From Clavelina lepadiformis (lineage: Eukaryota; Chordata; Ascidiacea; Aplousobranchia; Clavelinidae): 64,000 nucleotides of DNA. Position numbers and translations under genes: made by a program. Every line of letters begins with the position of its first letter. Within the stretch, counting starts at the first letter, position 1. Positions 29,336 through 40,766 of the stretch are shown in pieces. The notes under the pieces were generated by a model. It worked only from the letters and a program-made list of their open reading frames with translations, ran no database searches and was not told the origin of the DNA. Where the stretch lies: contig NC_135244.1 of NCBI RefSeq assembly GCF_947623445.1, positions 15,624,860-15,688,859 of the forward strand, written 5' to 3'.

Positions 29336-32300
29336 TTTGGTAAGCGGCGCCCAATACTAAAAACTTCTTTCGTTTGTTAAGTACAATCGGTTGTTTGTTG
29401 TGCTAGTGTTTAAATGCGACAAGTGTAAATTTGTATGATACAGTACAGTAATACTGTACATTATTATCTACAATCAAATATGAACAATGACTTCAATTCT
29501 TTGGTCTTTCAAACCAAAAATGGTGAAACTAGCCTTTGTTCAATGATAAATGGTTTACAAAAGTTCATGTCTCGATAAATTAAGAAACTCTGCAAGATCT
29601 TTGCCCAAACTTAAAGGTCAAATTACTTGAAGCTCTAATCCAAAGCTTCTTGTGAAGCTTTCCGGAAGAGATTACCACCACAAAAACTCCAAACTTAAGC
29701 GACAATTCCGATTGAAATTTGTTTGTTCCCTGATTGACCGGGTCGCTATAAACAGCGAGTTACCTGGTGCAGTCACCAGAAATGTAAAATAAAAACACCA
29801 AAATATTAACTGGAGCTTAAAACACTTTAAATGGGTTACCTTATCGTTTACTAAATGTTAAAAATGGATAAATGTAAAACGTCTTATATAAATTATACAT
29901 ACATTTACTGCAGTCTTAGATTAGATCTGTTAGATTTGCTTGCTAGGCAAACTTGTAAACAACATGAGCGCAAGCTAAACGGCGAAAACGCACGACGTAT
30001 ATACAACTAAAGGGTATAAATCTTTTAACGTTTTACTTGTCATGACGTATTTCCACTTCCCTGATAGACAGCGAATATAGCAATTAAGTAGGTGAAGTGT
30101 AAGCTGATTATATGCGTATTACAATATTCTTCCCCAATCCAGAAAAGGTGTCGGGTACAGCATATGCCTACACCAGTATACAGTAACCAACGTCCCAAAA
30201 CCTGATTAAACTCATGAAACTAATAACCACAATTAGTTAGTTAGATTATTAAGTTATAAAATTTTGGCCACCCTTGATAACGTGTTGGCTTTGCTTCAGT
30301 CCTTTTCACCATTATCCCATTGATATGAAGGCTGCAAGTAGCCCTGGAAAAATCTTTATCAAGGCAAATATGTCAAGTATGTCCTTGGTTAAATATGTTG
30401 TTAAGTGTAGTTTACCGAATAAAATGTTTTGCGTTAAAATTAAAGAAAATTTGCAAAGGCAAGTGGCTAAGTGCCTAATTTGCCTCAATGTAGCAATGGC
30501 TTAGGCCTTAGGATATACCTACTGCTGAAAACATGGTGAACTATGATGTGTTATGCAAGTAATAAGTGAAGTTTGATATTCCTTATGGATGGGAAAGGTA
30601 TTGATAATGTCTGTATTCCAATTAAACTACTAGAGCGTGATTTACATTTTTAAAAAACTTAGAAGAAACAGAAGACATAAGGATTTTAACTCTTGTCTAA
30701 TGCAACAGATGAAGGGCTGACAGCTAAATTCTACAAATAAGGATGCCGGTACTTCAAGTGATAAACCAAAAAATTCTTTTCACTACAATGTGAGTGACAT
30801 CATAAAATAGAAAACTAGACAAGCTTGCGCCAATACCATGACCGTTAATACTGTAGGCTATGTATACATGTGTTAATATATAGGGTTAATGATATCATGC
30901 CATCACTGTACTGTACTTACAATTATGATATTAATGATTTTTAAGTGAGCAAAAGAAATGAAGATATCTACAGAGATTCCAAGCGAAGGAAACATACCAA
31001 GTTTTAGCATCCATAAGGAATTCTATTCTGTGGTTCCTATCAAATATAAATATTATACACAAAATGGTATTGCGTATAACATTTGATCGTTGCAAATTCG
31101 TAAAATTTCCCACCATTTTAATGATACGCTATACTACATGGTATTAGTATGTCGTGCGTAAATTCAAACATGCAAAGTACTACTCACCTTAATACCTATG
31201 AAAAGGTTATAATAATACGTTACAAACATTACACTCAGCATCAAGCTCAATAAAACAGAAAGCATAACTTAATAGAGAAACAGTGATGGCTTCCAAAGCA
31301 ACAGTTGTTATAATGACAAAGTTGAGGTAAAACATAATAATCATATACATTATCAATTATCATATTCCAATGTTTGCAAGAAATTGTCAGTAAATGTTCA
31401 ATAGTGCATGTAATAAGTCTGAGATATACCTGTGTCATTTCAAAAAAGCATCAGTTGCCAGTTACCTAAAGGTTTAACCTATAGTGCAATAAAAAATATA
31501 ATTTCCATTGTAACTGGTGCCATGGATCCACATCTAGAGACAAGACACAAAAACACCTAGATGCAGTACGCAGTGAACCAGTATAAAATATGATACAGAC
31601 AGTATACAGCATACAGAAATCATAATATTATTAATCTACAACCATTTACAGTAGAGCTCAGTAAGGCATGTGATGCTTATATTAGAAAATAATATACAAT
31701 AATAATATCTATTCATACAATCACGTATTCCAAACTGCCACGTGTGTCAAGTGCAATGACAATAATATGTATCTGCATCTGCTACGTATCTATTTGTATT
31801 GTACAAGAAAAATGAGCACGAAATATTTCTTCAAAATTTTTATTCACTTACAGTACAAAGTTAGCAATCTGGCTCACGCCTCATATCTTATGAATGCTAA
31901 TCCTTAGCCAATATTTACAAAAAAGGAATACTGTTTCTCGTAATAAGTTTTTTGTTTTATTCAAATGTTTATGTGATTTTGAAAATGATTCAGGACGTCT
32001 TTGCAAAACAAAATGGAATGTATCACAGTGACTGAAGAGTACTGCAAAGTAGATGGTTTGTTTTTGTCAAAACTCTGAAAGATTAGTTCTCATCCTGGGC
32101 TCCATGAAAAGGTTTCAGAGGGTCTGTGAAGGTTACGGCTTATTTTAACACTTGAATTACTTTCATTTTTTGATTTCTTTAAAATTTTGTGCCACACCTT
32201 GACAGGCCAGCGAAATTTATTTAAATTTTACAATGATTATTATTGTATCCAAAGCGGATTAATTTAAACGATCATTACAGTGTCATAAATCATTTGATCA

Positions 32301-32736
32301 ATGAGCATATTTGAATTGCCAAATATTATGTGTATGTAGGGTTAGATTAAATCTAAATGGTATCTTTGTCACTGAAGCAATAAAAGGGTAATTACAAAAT
32401 CTATTATGGCTTGCTATTTTTCCCATGTACAACCACTATATTATTATGGACGTATGGACAACCACGTATGGACTACTAAGGTTAAATGATAATAATAATT
32501 TAAATGAATTTTTTAAATAAGGATCTGCATGCTGGCATTTTATGAAAAGAGGAACAACTGCTCTAGAACTAAAACGTTTACTGGAAAAATAGGAGCATAT
32601 TATGACAAAATACCATAACATTACGCAAGAAGGTCATGTAGATTTTAACAAGATATGTTTGCAGCTAGATAAAAATTTGGATGCATGTGTTAAACAAACA
32701 GTAGCAAATTAAGCAAGCCTCCTGCTTTGTTAGTCA

Positions 32737-32778
32737 TTGGCGTTTGCATGTTGGCGTTTGCAAGTTGGCGTTTGCATG
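32737..32778. repeat. 14-bp tandem repeat, 3 copies
   Basis: Three head-to-tail units of TTGGCGTTTGCATG; the middle unit ends AAG instead of ATG. The units contain ATTTGCAT-like octamer cores, but no gene start is nearby. Confidence 0.8.
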
Positions 32779-34557
32779 AAAACAATGAGATTTGTATAAA
32801 AAACTTCATGCGTGTAAGTTCAACACTTCCCTCTATGGTCTTATGGCCTTGCTTTAGGTAATGGAGGTTAAGACAAAAATTTTGACTAGACCGATGGTTT
32901 CTAAACTAGATACAAAATCTGATAATGCTTTTTGTCATCATAAAAAATATATGTCTAATTATTGAAAACAATGAAACATATTTTAATATTTACCAGAGTA
33001 TAAAAACAATTTGTAATATGAAAATGTGAGGTAGGGATATTTCAGTTCATGGTGTTTGTCAGAGAGGTGATATCATTTACATTCATGTAAGTTTAAATAT
33101 ATGCAGAAATGCTAGTGAGAACTCATCACCATAATCTGGTAAGTTTGGCCAAGAAGATTTACACAGGATGCCAAAGTCATCCCTGCTGCAGAGGTCATTC
33201 ACGCACAGTAGTATAAGAGCCTTTAATAGGGTTCTAATAACACACAGTTGATGAATGTAGAACACATATATATATATATCAGCATGTAGCCATTATTTTT
33301 TATTTCTCACATTAATTTCAAAGTTCCCTGTGTTTGTAAATGGGAATTTGCACTCCTCAAATATGTGGGCTATAGGCTAAGTTAGATATTATCCACAACT
33401 CTAATTTTACTCCCTTTTGGTGCTACCAATCAATAACTAAATGATTATCATATATATACAAAGAAAAGCATCATATTAGGCTTACAGTATTGGAACATCT
33501 TAGTATGGAATGATTTAACAATTAGGCATATAAGTTTAGTAACTCGTAAATTTGGCTATCCAGTCAGTAGAACTAATTTGTAGCTATAGGCTAGTTTATG
33601 TATCAAAATAAAAAAAACATTCAATCAGCTTTAAAAGTCATTCATTATCTGGCCGATACATATATATAGCCTATATGGAAATCCAGAAATCATCCTGCCA
33701 TTTTTTTCACTGACTGAAGGCTTTTATGCCTGTATGCCACTGTGTTTGAATAACTTATCCAGCAGAGCAGGGCAGACCGTTGTACCCAGCATGATATGGA
33801 TCTTCAGATGCAATGTGATCAAATTAAGGGAGGCCTATATGCTACTGGTGTCGATACTAATTTATGCATAAGATAGGAATTTAAGCTAGGTTACCAACGG
33901 TTTTAGGCTAGCCCGTAAACAATCGAGAACGTGCAAATGCCTGAATGCAATGTACCGGATGTTTACAACGCTTAGGTTAAACGAGTTAGGTGCGTAGATA
34001 GTGTTGACTGTTGAACATGGTTATTAATATTATTAAACAAACACCTGGCCTATAGCCTATAGATCCGGCCTATCCTGTGATGTCAAACATGTTAGAAATG
34101 TGGTAAAGCAAGCTATCGGTCTGTGGCATAGGATGTTTTTTTAATTTAATGATTTGTTTCATTTAGTCTAAGATCGCTAATACAGTCAACTTAAGATGGT
34201 TTAGCACTTTAGCCTATAGACTTCGGCTAAGCCTTACACCAAGCTTAGTGGGCCATGCACTTCTTTCGCGTTTTAAGGGAAGTCTTTTCAAAGAACCCGC
34301 CACATTTGGAAAATGTGATTCGTTGTTCCACAAACGTACGGTTGTTTATCGCAAATTTGTCAGTTACATTTCTTTAAGAAACTATTCGTAAGAGGAATAT
34401 TTGGAAAACAAAATATAATAGTTTTCTACTTAACAACGTTAAGTTAAGGTTGTAGTTTAAATAAAATGTTAGTTTGCAATATTACAACAACATCACCTAG
34501 TGGTGGAAAATACCTACATAACTAAACTAACGACAATTACTACCACCGTGTCATGCC

Positions 34558-34880
34558 AAATAGTGACTACCTGCCAAATATTGACCCCCCACCCCTTTGT
34601 GACGTAATGCATTTATTCATTCAATACGCAATACACAAGTAGCCTACACTGTAGGCCCTACAGAACTTACAGACAGAAGTAGGCCAACACCTGTGATGTG
34701 TAATACACATTGTGTATACAGTATTTTGTTTGCTAGTATACATGCATTCGCAAAAGTTACTGCATCATAATATTCAGCCACTGAATTGGGGCGCGTTTTC
34801 CGCTGAGTGAAATCCTTTATCAGACAATGAATCTATTACGTCACATAAGGGAGTCAAAATTTAGTAGGGGGTCATTATTT
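34558..34880. mobile_element. MITE-like element with long imperfect inverted repeats
   Basis: The left end (34558 to about 34610) and the reverse complement of the right end (about 34830-34880) align over roughly 50 bp. Both begin AAATARTGAC, then share a C-rich tract (GACCCCC), AAATWTTGAC and a TGTGACGTAAT box. There is no ORF inside the 323 bp. A clear target duplication was not found, so the termini could shift by a few bases. Confidence 0.65.
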
Positions 34881-37800
34881 AGGTTATTAATATACGTGTT
34901 TTTAATGTTAGGGAATATGTCCTCTACATCTTCCAACAATGTAGTTGTTTCGTTGTTTGTGTTATTTTGGCCTTAAGTTCGTTAAACTTAGGAAATATTT
35001 TTTGGGTTTGGTGGCCATGCTAACCTACCATCTTATAGCACAATTGTATTATTGCTACCTTGCATTTTTAAGCCCTTGGGCTTTGCCGCTTTTTCTTGCT
35101 CATTAATTGTTCGTGAGCATGTGTTTTATTGTGCTATAACTACAACGGTTACCATCCTAACTTTCGCTCCGCACAGTTAATGGTGAAAACAAAGCAATGC
35201 AATACAATACAATTTTACACTACAACGGTCCATTGTTAAAATAGTATTTAACTTTGTAAGTAGCTTAACTTGAACATAAAACAATGTTTGTTGTAAAGTG
35301 TAACTTGTCACGGAAAAATGACCATTTCCATGTTCACCAACTTTCCCGGAAGAAAATTTTCACGATCTAAGCCTTTTGATTGGCAGGTCGCAAAATCAAA
35401 GGGATGAATGACTGGGGGCTGCACAAAAAAAAACAGAATTTTTTTTGAAAATAAGGCTTCTTTAATATACTACTGTATAATAACTATATCTAGGCCTATA
35501 GTATAGTATATTCTACAAGAGAGTGACATAATCCTACGTCATACCAGAAGTCACATGCTGTATAAGCCTACAATGCTCCTGTTGCAAGCACAAATAATTT
35601 ATTCATTTCTTTTCATTTTCTTACACTATGCTATGGTTTTCGATACAAAAAAAATTTACGAACAATCATACGACGATTTTTTATTCGTACGAGCATTTTT
35701 TTATTCATACAAATATTTTTTTAATTATTCGTACTGACATTTTTTGTTAATGTCAGGGATTTCCCGAAAATATTTGTTAATTTTCCAAAATTTTCCTAGT
35801 CAACCAATCAAGATCATTTGTAACTTTTTACGAATACTGTCATTATTATACATTTACCATCATTGTTAACTCGAGGCTTTAGATTTGCAAACTCAAGCGT
35901 TTCAAAGGAAAAAGTGGTTTGTGAGCTACTTAGCTGAATGAATGAAAATGTGTTTTGTTTGTATATATACGCTTGAGTAAGCTGTATTGTTATTGCTATT
36001 AAACACATTTACGAACGATATCTTTTTGGTATGTTGAAGTAGGGAATTTACATAACAACTTCCCAAACAAGACTATAAACACAAACGGCATACGAGTGAT
36101 GAATATTGGTGTTCACACGAAGAGCAAAGTTTGTGACTCCAGGTCACACTTAAAACCACAATAAAGCCACAGTGCAATTCACCGAAGGTCAAAATGGTTG
36201 ATACAACGTAACATATGTGTTGAGTTTCATTTGCATATTAACGTGAATCAAAATCGCAATAAAATTTATATCATGATTTGTGGGTCTCACTGAGTGATAT
36301 ATTTAAGGTTGCGTTGAGAAGGGGCAAATATTTTTAAAAGCTAGTTTTAAAATTCATGTGTCCGTCCACCCTGCATAAAGTGCGCGAACGTAGATATTTT
36401 AGGTTTCACTAGCAGCATGATATGAAACTGTATTGTAGATGCAGGAGGCACTAATTGTTATCAAAGAAGTGCTTAGCTTCATTTCGCGAATTACTATGGA
36501 CGTACTTTGGTGAGTACAACAAAAGCATATATCAAAATACTTTTCATCTTTTAATATAACTCATAGCGATAGCCGAAAAAACAAAGTTGATATATTTTTT
36601 TATCACTCCTGCAACCAGCGGGTCTTCGCGTCATTGCAGTAATTTTTGTAAAAACCACACAAAGTAAGATTTATTACAGTATGGAAACCTAATAAAATTT
36701 CACTCAGTGCTGAATTTGTGTAATTTATTTGATGAAAAAAAACATTATGCTTATGCTTTTAAAAGTGACACTATTGGCTGTACTGCTTTCCTCGATTTAT
36801 ATGGAAATATAATTTTAATTAGTATGCGCAATGCCTTTTGTAAATACTGTACATATAAATGTAGTATTTATAAAGGCGTTGGTTTGCGTCTTTACGACAT
36901 GATGTAGCTTGCCGCCGCCACTTCAAGCAGGCACCTCGAATGCCAAGTCTACGCAGTTTATTCATGTATATACTGGTACCGTTGATAATAACTACCGAGG
37001 TGCGAGTCTGCTGATTTCTTCATACGGCTTTATCAAGTGGCAGGCGAGCCCTATCGCTACAATGGCGCCGTTTACTGACCAGCCTTACTATAGTTTGTGT
37101 ATTGGCCAACATCAAAATCATTACATCCAAAATCAGCTGGCTCGAGGCGGATATGTTAATGTTAACTGTTGTCTACTGTACTGTACCATTAAATGCTATC
37201 TTCTATGTCTATGGGCAAGGAGTTAGTCGTTTCAGTGCTTCTGTCAAATCGAGCCAAATTCGAGAAAAAATTAAAAATGATTTTATAGGTAAATGAATGC
37301 AAAGTTTGACCGTTGGTGCTCGAACGGGGTTCGTCGTAGTATGACTTTTCTCTATCCGAGAACACATGATATTCCTAGACCACATCGTTTTCCATTCTTT
37401 TGGGACTAGTTAAAATTGCCAAGGGACTGAAGCTCAAATAAGTAGTGAAATATGCATAAAACTTATGATGAACAACAGGATTTTTGCAATTGCTCAAATG
37501 ACATGACGCAAATCAGCAGAGCACAGTGACGGCTTTAAAAAATTTCACATGCGGATAAGCACTTAAATTTACGTTGTAATTTACAAAGTTTTAACGCCAT
37601 GCCATGTTAATTGACAATCGAACTGAAAAGAAAACATCTGAAACATACTCTTTAAGTAGGTGACACACATCACTGAAGAATACATGATGTGGAGTTGATA
37701 ATATTCCTACCAAAACTCTAAAATATAGCAAAATACAAATGGAATCTTTACAGTAAAAAGGGGAAATCTGTTATTACTACAGTAACGATGTTTTTAACCA

Positions 37801-38027
37801 AACTGAAAACCAACATCTATCAATTGACAAGCCTAGATTTACAATTGTTTCTTTAAAACTTTCATATCAAATAATAATGACAACTGAATCTAACTAAAAA
37901 GTTAAATTTAAACCATAAGCACACTGCTCAGAATATTGTATAAAAACAAACAAGAAAGAAAGCAAATTTAGAATCGTTGTAAATGAAAAAGTATTATTAT
38001 ACTCCAGGCTGACATACACGAGTCTGT
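34881..38027. other. Intergenic region downstream of NXF1
   Basis: Holds a degenerate T-rich tandem array at 35675-35755 and otherwise low-complexity AT-rich sequence. A 105-codon plus-strand ORF at 36909-37226 overlaps others and has no recognisable motif. Confidence 0.5.
35675..35755. repeat. Degenerate tandem repeat of a T-rich ~20-25 bp unit
   Basis: Successive units pair a run of 6-7 T with ATTCGTAC or a variant (TTTTTTATTCGTAC, TTTTTTTATTCATAC, then TTAATTATTCGTAC). It is a short imperfect array with no coding role. Confidence 0.6.
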
Positions 38028-38033
38028 TTTATT
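38028..38033 (-). promoter_or_regulatory. Poly(A) signal AATAAA, NXF1
   Basis: Hexamer on the minus strand about 30 bp beyond the NXF1 stop codon, implying a very short 3' UTR if used. Confidence 0.45.
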
Positions 38034-38063
38034 GACCTCACAGATTGATCACCTCACCCTTAA

Positions 38064-39956
38064 CTACTTTCCAAATGCTTCCAAAGGAATCTTTCCTTGT
38101 TCTTTCAGCATGAGAAAAACTTTACCCGCTTCTTCATAGTTCCAACTATTTTCTTTAAGACATTGTTCAGAAAAACTTAAGTTCATGCCAGATTCTTTGG
38201 CAAATGAAGATATCATTTTAACATGGATTTCACTTTGTTGACTGACATTGGAAGATGACTTTTGCTTAGAAGCATAAGTTTTTGCTTCCCTCAACTCATC
38301 TGATGTTGGGTTGCGAAGAAAATATTGTTCATTCACAATCTGCAAACTTGTGTTTGAAATCTGACAAAAGAAGTTTCTTGAGAAAGACCTCAACACACCG
38401 TTAGACCCATTCTCTTTGAAAACACCTCGGACAATGAAGTTGACAACAGTCGAAGTTATCAGAGGTACATCTACTGAGAAGCTGCTGAAATAATGTGTTG
38501 TGCCGTTTAGCTTTACCAAAAGCGATATGACATCATTTCTTGATGTTGTGACAGTGGAAATCTTTTTTGCAGTGTCTTTTATACGTTTTAGATTTCTAGA
38601 GACAGAAAAGTAATGAGATAATGCTGGGCCACGTGGAGACTGGGGAAGTGACAAAGTAAATATGCAGTTTTCATGATATGCTTCTGACAACTGTGACCTC
38701 GATTCATCATAACATTTGAAGAATTGCTGTATAAACTGTTTTATAATGTCTTGTCCAGTTGTTGGCATGAAGTCAGGAACAGAAGTAGGCAAACGAGTTT
38801 TATCAACATCAAACTTCACTGGTGCAGGTAGTGGATGGCTATCTAAAATTTGCAGGTTGGGAAAACATTCCCGAATGTCTCGAATGTAATCAGCTTTCGA
38901 CTTGTATTCAGCGCATAATGGATTTTGGTCAAGTGTTAAGTCAGATAAATCCCAACCTTGGATTTTTTCCAGCTCTTTCATTCTGCTTATTTTGTTCTTG
39001 GATAAGTTCAAACGTTTTATGCAAGGCGTATGCTGAACAAGATGTTTCACCCCATCCAAATTGAATAAGCCACTGTCAGTCATGTCCAGTGAAGTTAAGG
39101 TTGAAATGTTTTCGGCTATAATTTTCGTCACAATATACATATGAACAGGTGATGAAACTTTAATTTTGACATTTTGATTTTTAAGTTTATCATCAAAAAA
39201 TAAAGAAGATAAACTTAGATGCTTGGTAGTAGAATTGTACCTTTCACTTAGCACCTCCTTCAATAAAGTAATGTCATTTTCTTGTAAAGGTGCATCTTTT
39301 GCAGGTTTCAAATAAATGGTTAATTTTGTCCCGTCAGGGGCCACAATTTTCTTACTACAATTTCGTATGGATTCAGCTGTTGAATGATCATCAAGAAAGA
39401 AAGCAGAATTGTTTCCGTCGAGGTGATACTGAACAGGTTGATACTCAACAAAAGCATTTTTTGAGATTTCCTCTCTTAGCCACTTTTCGTCATAAAGTGC
39501 ACCATGTATTATTATAATCTTGTGCCATGATTGACTCGGGTTGTCATCTCTACGAACAAATCTAGCACGTCTGTGTGGCCGAGCATAGGGATTGTACCGA
39601 CCTGAACCCTCACCTTCTCCTTGCATATCAACATCACCATCGTTGTCAGTGTTTGCATCCGGATTAATATATTTTCTATTTGGAAAATTTCGCCCTCTTG
39701 AAAACGGTCTTCTATGACTCGATCTGTTGCCACGACGTGGTTGATACTTTCCTCCTCTAGCAAAACTTCCGGATGAAGTACTCTGCGATCTGGTGTCACT
39801 TCTCATATATCTTCCACGATTACTTGACCTGCCACGGCCACGACCTCCAAGCCTGGAATAGTTGAATCCTTCTGATCCCGTCTTGCGGTCATCGTGTTCA
39901 GAATACTTATTAGCTTCATATCCTGATTTCATTCTCCCAGATTGCTTGTATGACAT
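38064..39956 (-). CDS. NXF1: Nuclear RNA export factor 1 (NXF1/TAP), single exon
   Basis: Predicted 630-aa mRNA export receptor, which in the family works with NXT1 to carry mRNPs through nuclear pores. Domains in order: an Arg/Gly-rich RNA- and karyopherin-binding tail (about 35-135); an RRM (about 143-220, opening WHKIIIIHGALYDEKWL); leucine-rich repeats (about 245-375, including LTSLDMTDSGLFNLDGV and IKRLNLSKNKIS); an NTF2-like domain (about 400-555, starting GQDIIKQFIQQFFKCYD); and a C-terminal UBA/TAP-C domain (about 575-630, with CLKENSWNYEEAGKVFLMLKEQGKIPLEAF) that binds FG nucleoporins. Length and order match animal NXF1 (619 aa in human). The odd point is that the whole frame is uninterrupted, whereas NXF1 genes in vertebrates have many introns and the neighbours here are intron-rich. 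It may be a retrocopy that kept function, or the result of intron loss. Confidence 0.96.
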   Translation of the reverse strand: MSYKQSGRMKSGYEANKYSEHDDRKTGSEGFNYSRLGGRGRGRSSNRGRYMRSDTRSQSTSSGSFARGGKYQPRRGNRSSHRRPFSRGRNFPNRKYINPDANTDNDGDVDMQGEGEGSGRYNPYARPHRRARFVRRDDNPSQSWHKIIIIHGALYDEKWLREEISKNAFVEYQPVQYHLDGNNSAFFLDDHSTAESIRNCSKKIVAPDGTKLTIYLKPAKDAPLQENDITLLKEVLSERYNSTTKHLSLSSLFFDDKLKNQNVKIKVSSPVHMYIVTKIIAENISTLTSLDMTDSGLFNLDGVKHLVQHTPCIKRLNLSKNKISRMKELEKIQGWDLSDLTLDQNPLCAEYKSKADYIRDIRECFPNLQILDSHPLPAPVKFDVDKTRLPTSVPDFMPTTGQDIIKQFIQQFFKCYDESRSQLSEAYHENCIFTLSLPQSPRGPALSHYFSVSRNLKRIKDTAKKISTVTTSRNDVISLLVKLNGTTHYFSSFSVDVPLITSTVVNFIVRGVFKENGSNGVLRSFSRNFFCQISNTSLQIVNEQYFLRNPTSDELREAKTYASKQKSSSNVSQQSEIHVKMISSFAKESGMNLSFSEQCLKENSWNYEEAGKVFLMLKEQGKIPLEAFGK

Positions 39957-40766
39957 CGTTACTAGGTAGGAAGCTTATTCACATCAAATAATAAGACTTT
40001 GCTAGTGGAAAGCACATAAAAATGTCAAAACAAAAAAAATATACATTAGCTTACATTATACAACAAGGGCAAGCAAAGTAGCAACAAGAATTTAACCTTA
40101 GCAGAACTAATGGCAGCATCAACTGTTACATTGAATAATGGATTAACAATTTAGGTTGTCTGACTATGAACCCGTATGCTGTAGGGAAGCACCAAGGCTA
40201 CAAAGTGTAGAAGGCTACAAAAACGGTAATACCAGGGACAGGGATGGGACAAGTCGAATCAGTGTACTAAACTGAGTTTTGTTTTATTTGTAAAAGACCA
40301 CCAAAGTGTGGACACGAATATCATATTTCAATATTTTTGTCACAAACAGGGCGTTATGCTTGGTCTGTATAAATTGTAAACACAGCAACCTGAAGTTAAG
40401 TTCGTTAAGAGTTTTGGTGTAAAAGTTTACATATAAGCTAGGTTGGTAAACCAGCTCATTTTATTTAGTTCTGATTTAGAGTTGAGTAGTATTGACAAAA
40501 GTAAAAAATTGGAAGGTATAAGGAAAAGACTTTGAAGCAAAATTATTCTTAAAATTACAGCTGGTCAAAATAATCCCATAATCCATTATTATTAATTAAT
40601 TATACTATGTAACAAAAAAAATTAATTCTTTGTCCTTGGGAAATAATTGCTATATTCTGTTTGCTTATGCCGAAAAAACATGAAAAATCTTAGTTATACC
40701 ACCATAACTTCGGTTGTTGAATCTTTACAGATTTTTTAATTCTATCGCCATTATTAAAAGTGTGGT
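39957..40766. other. Divergent intergenic region between NXF1 and the zinc-cluster ORF
   Basis: An 810-bp AT-rich region between two genes pointing away from each other, so it must hold both promoters. No TATA box or inverted repeat could be assigned. No ORF of note. Confidence 0.6.

Larger units (their letters stand above)
25102..34557. other. Gene-poor AT-rich region
   Basis: About 9.5 kb with no convincing gene on either strand. ORFs are short and overlap antisense ORFs. There is a short AAT-type simple repeat near 29279-29295 and a 3 x 14 bp tandem repeat at 32737-32778. The one longer frame (28949-29335, minus) is listed separately. No RNA gene was recognised. Confidence 0.55.

Noticed and set aside
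36909..37226. 105-codon plus-strand ORF
   Set aside because: No similarity recognised; overlaps another frame; no splice context.
38822..39799. Short ORFs on both strands inside NXF1
   Set aside because: Alternative frames of the NXF1 coding sequence.
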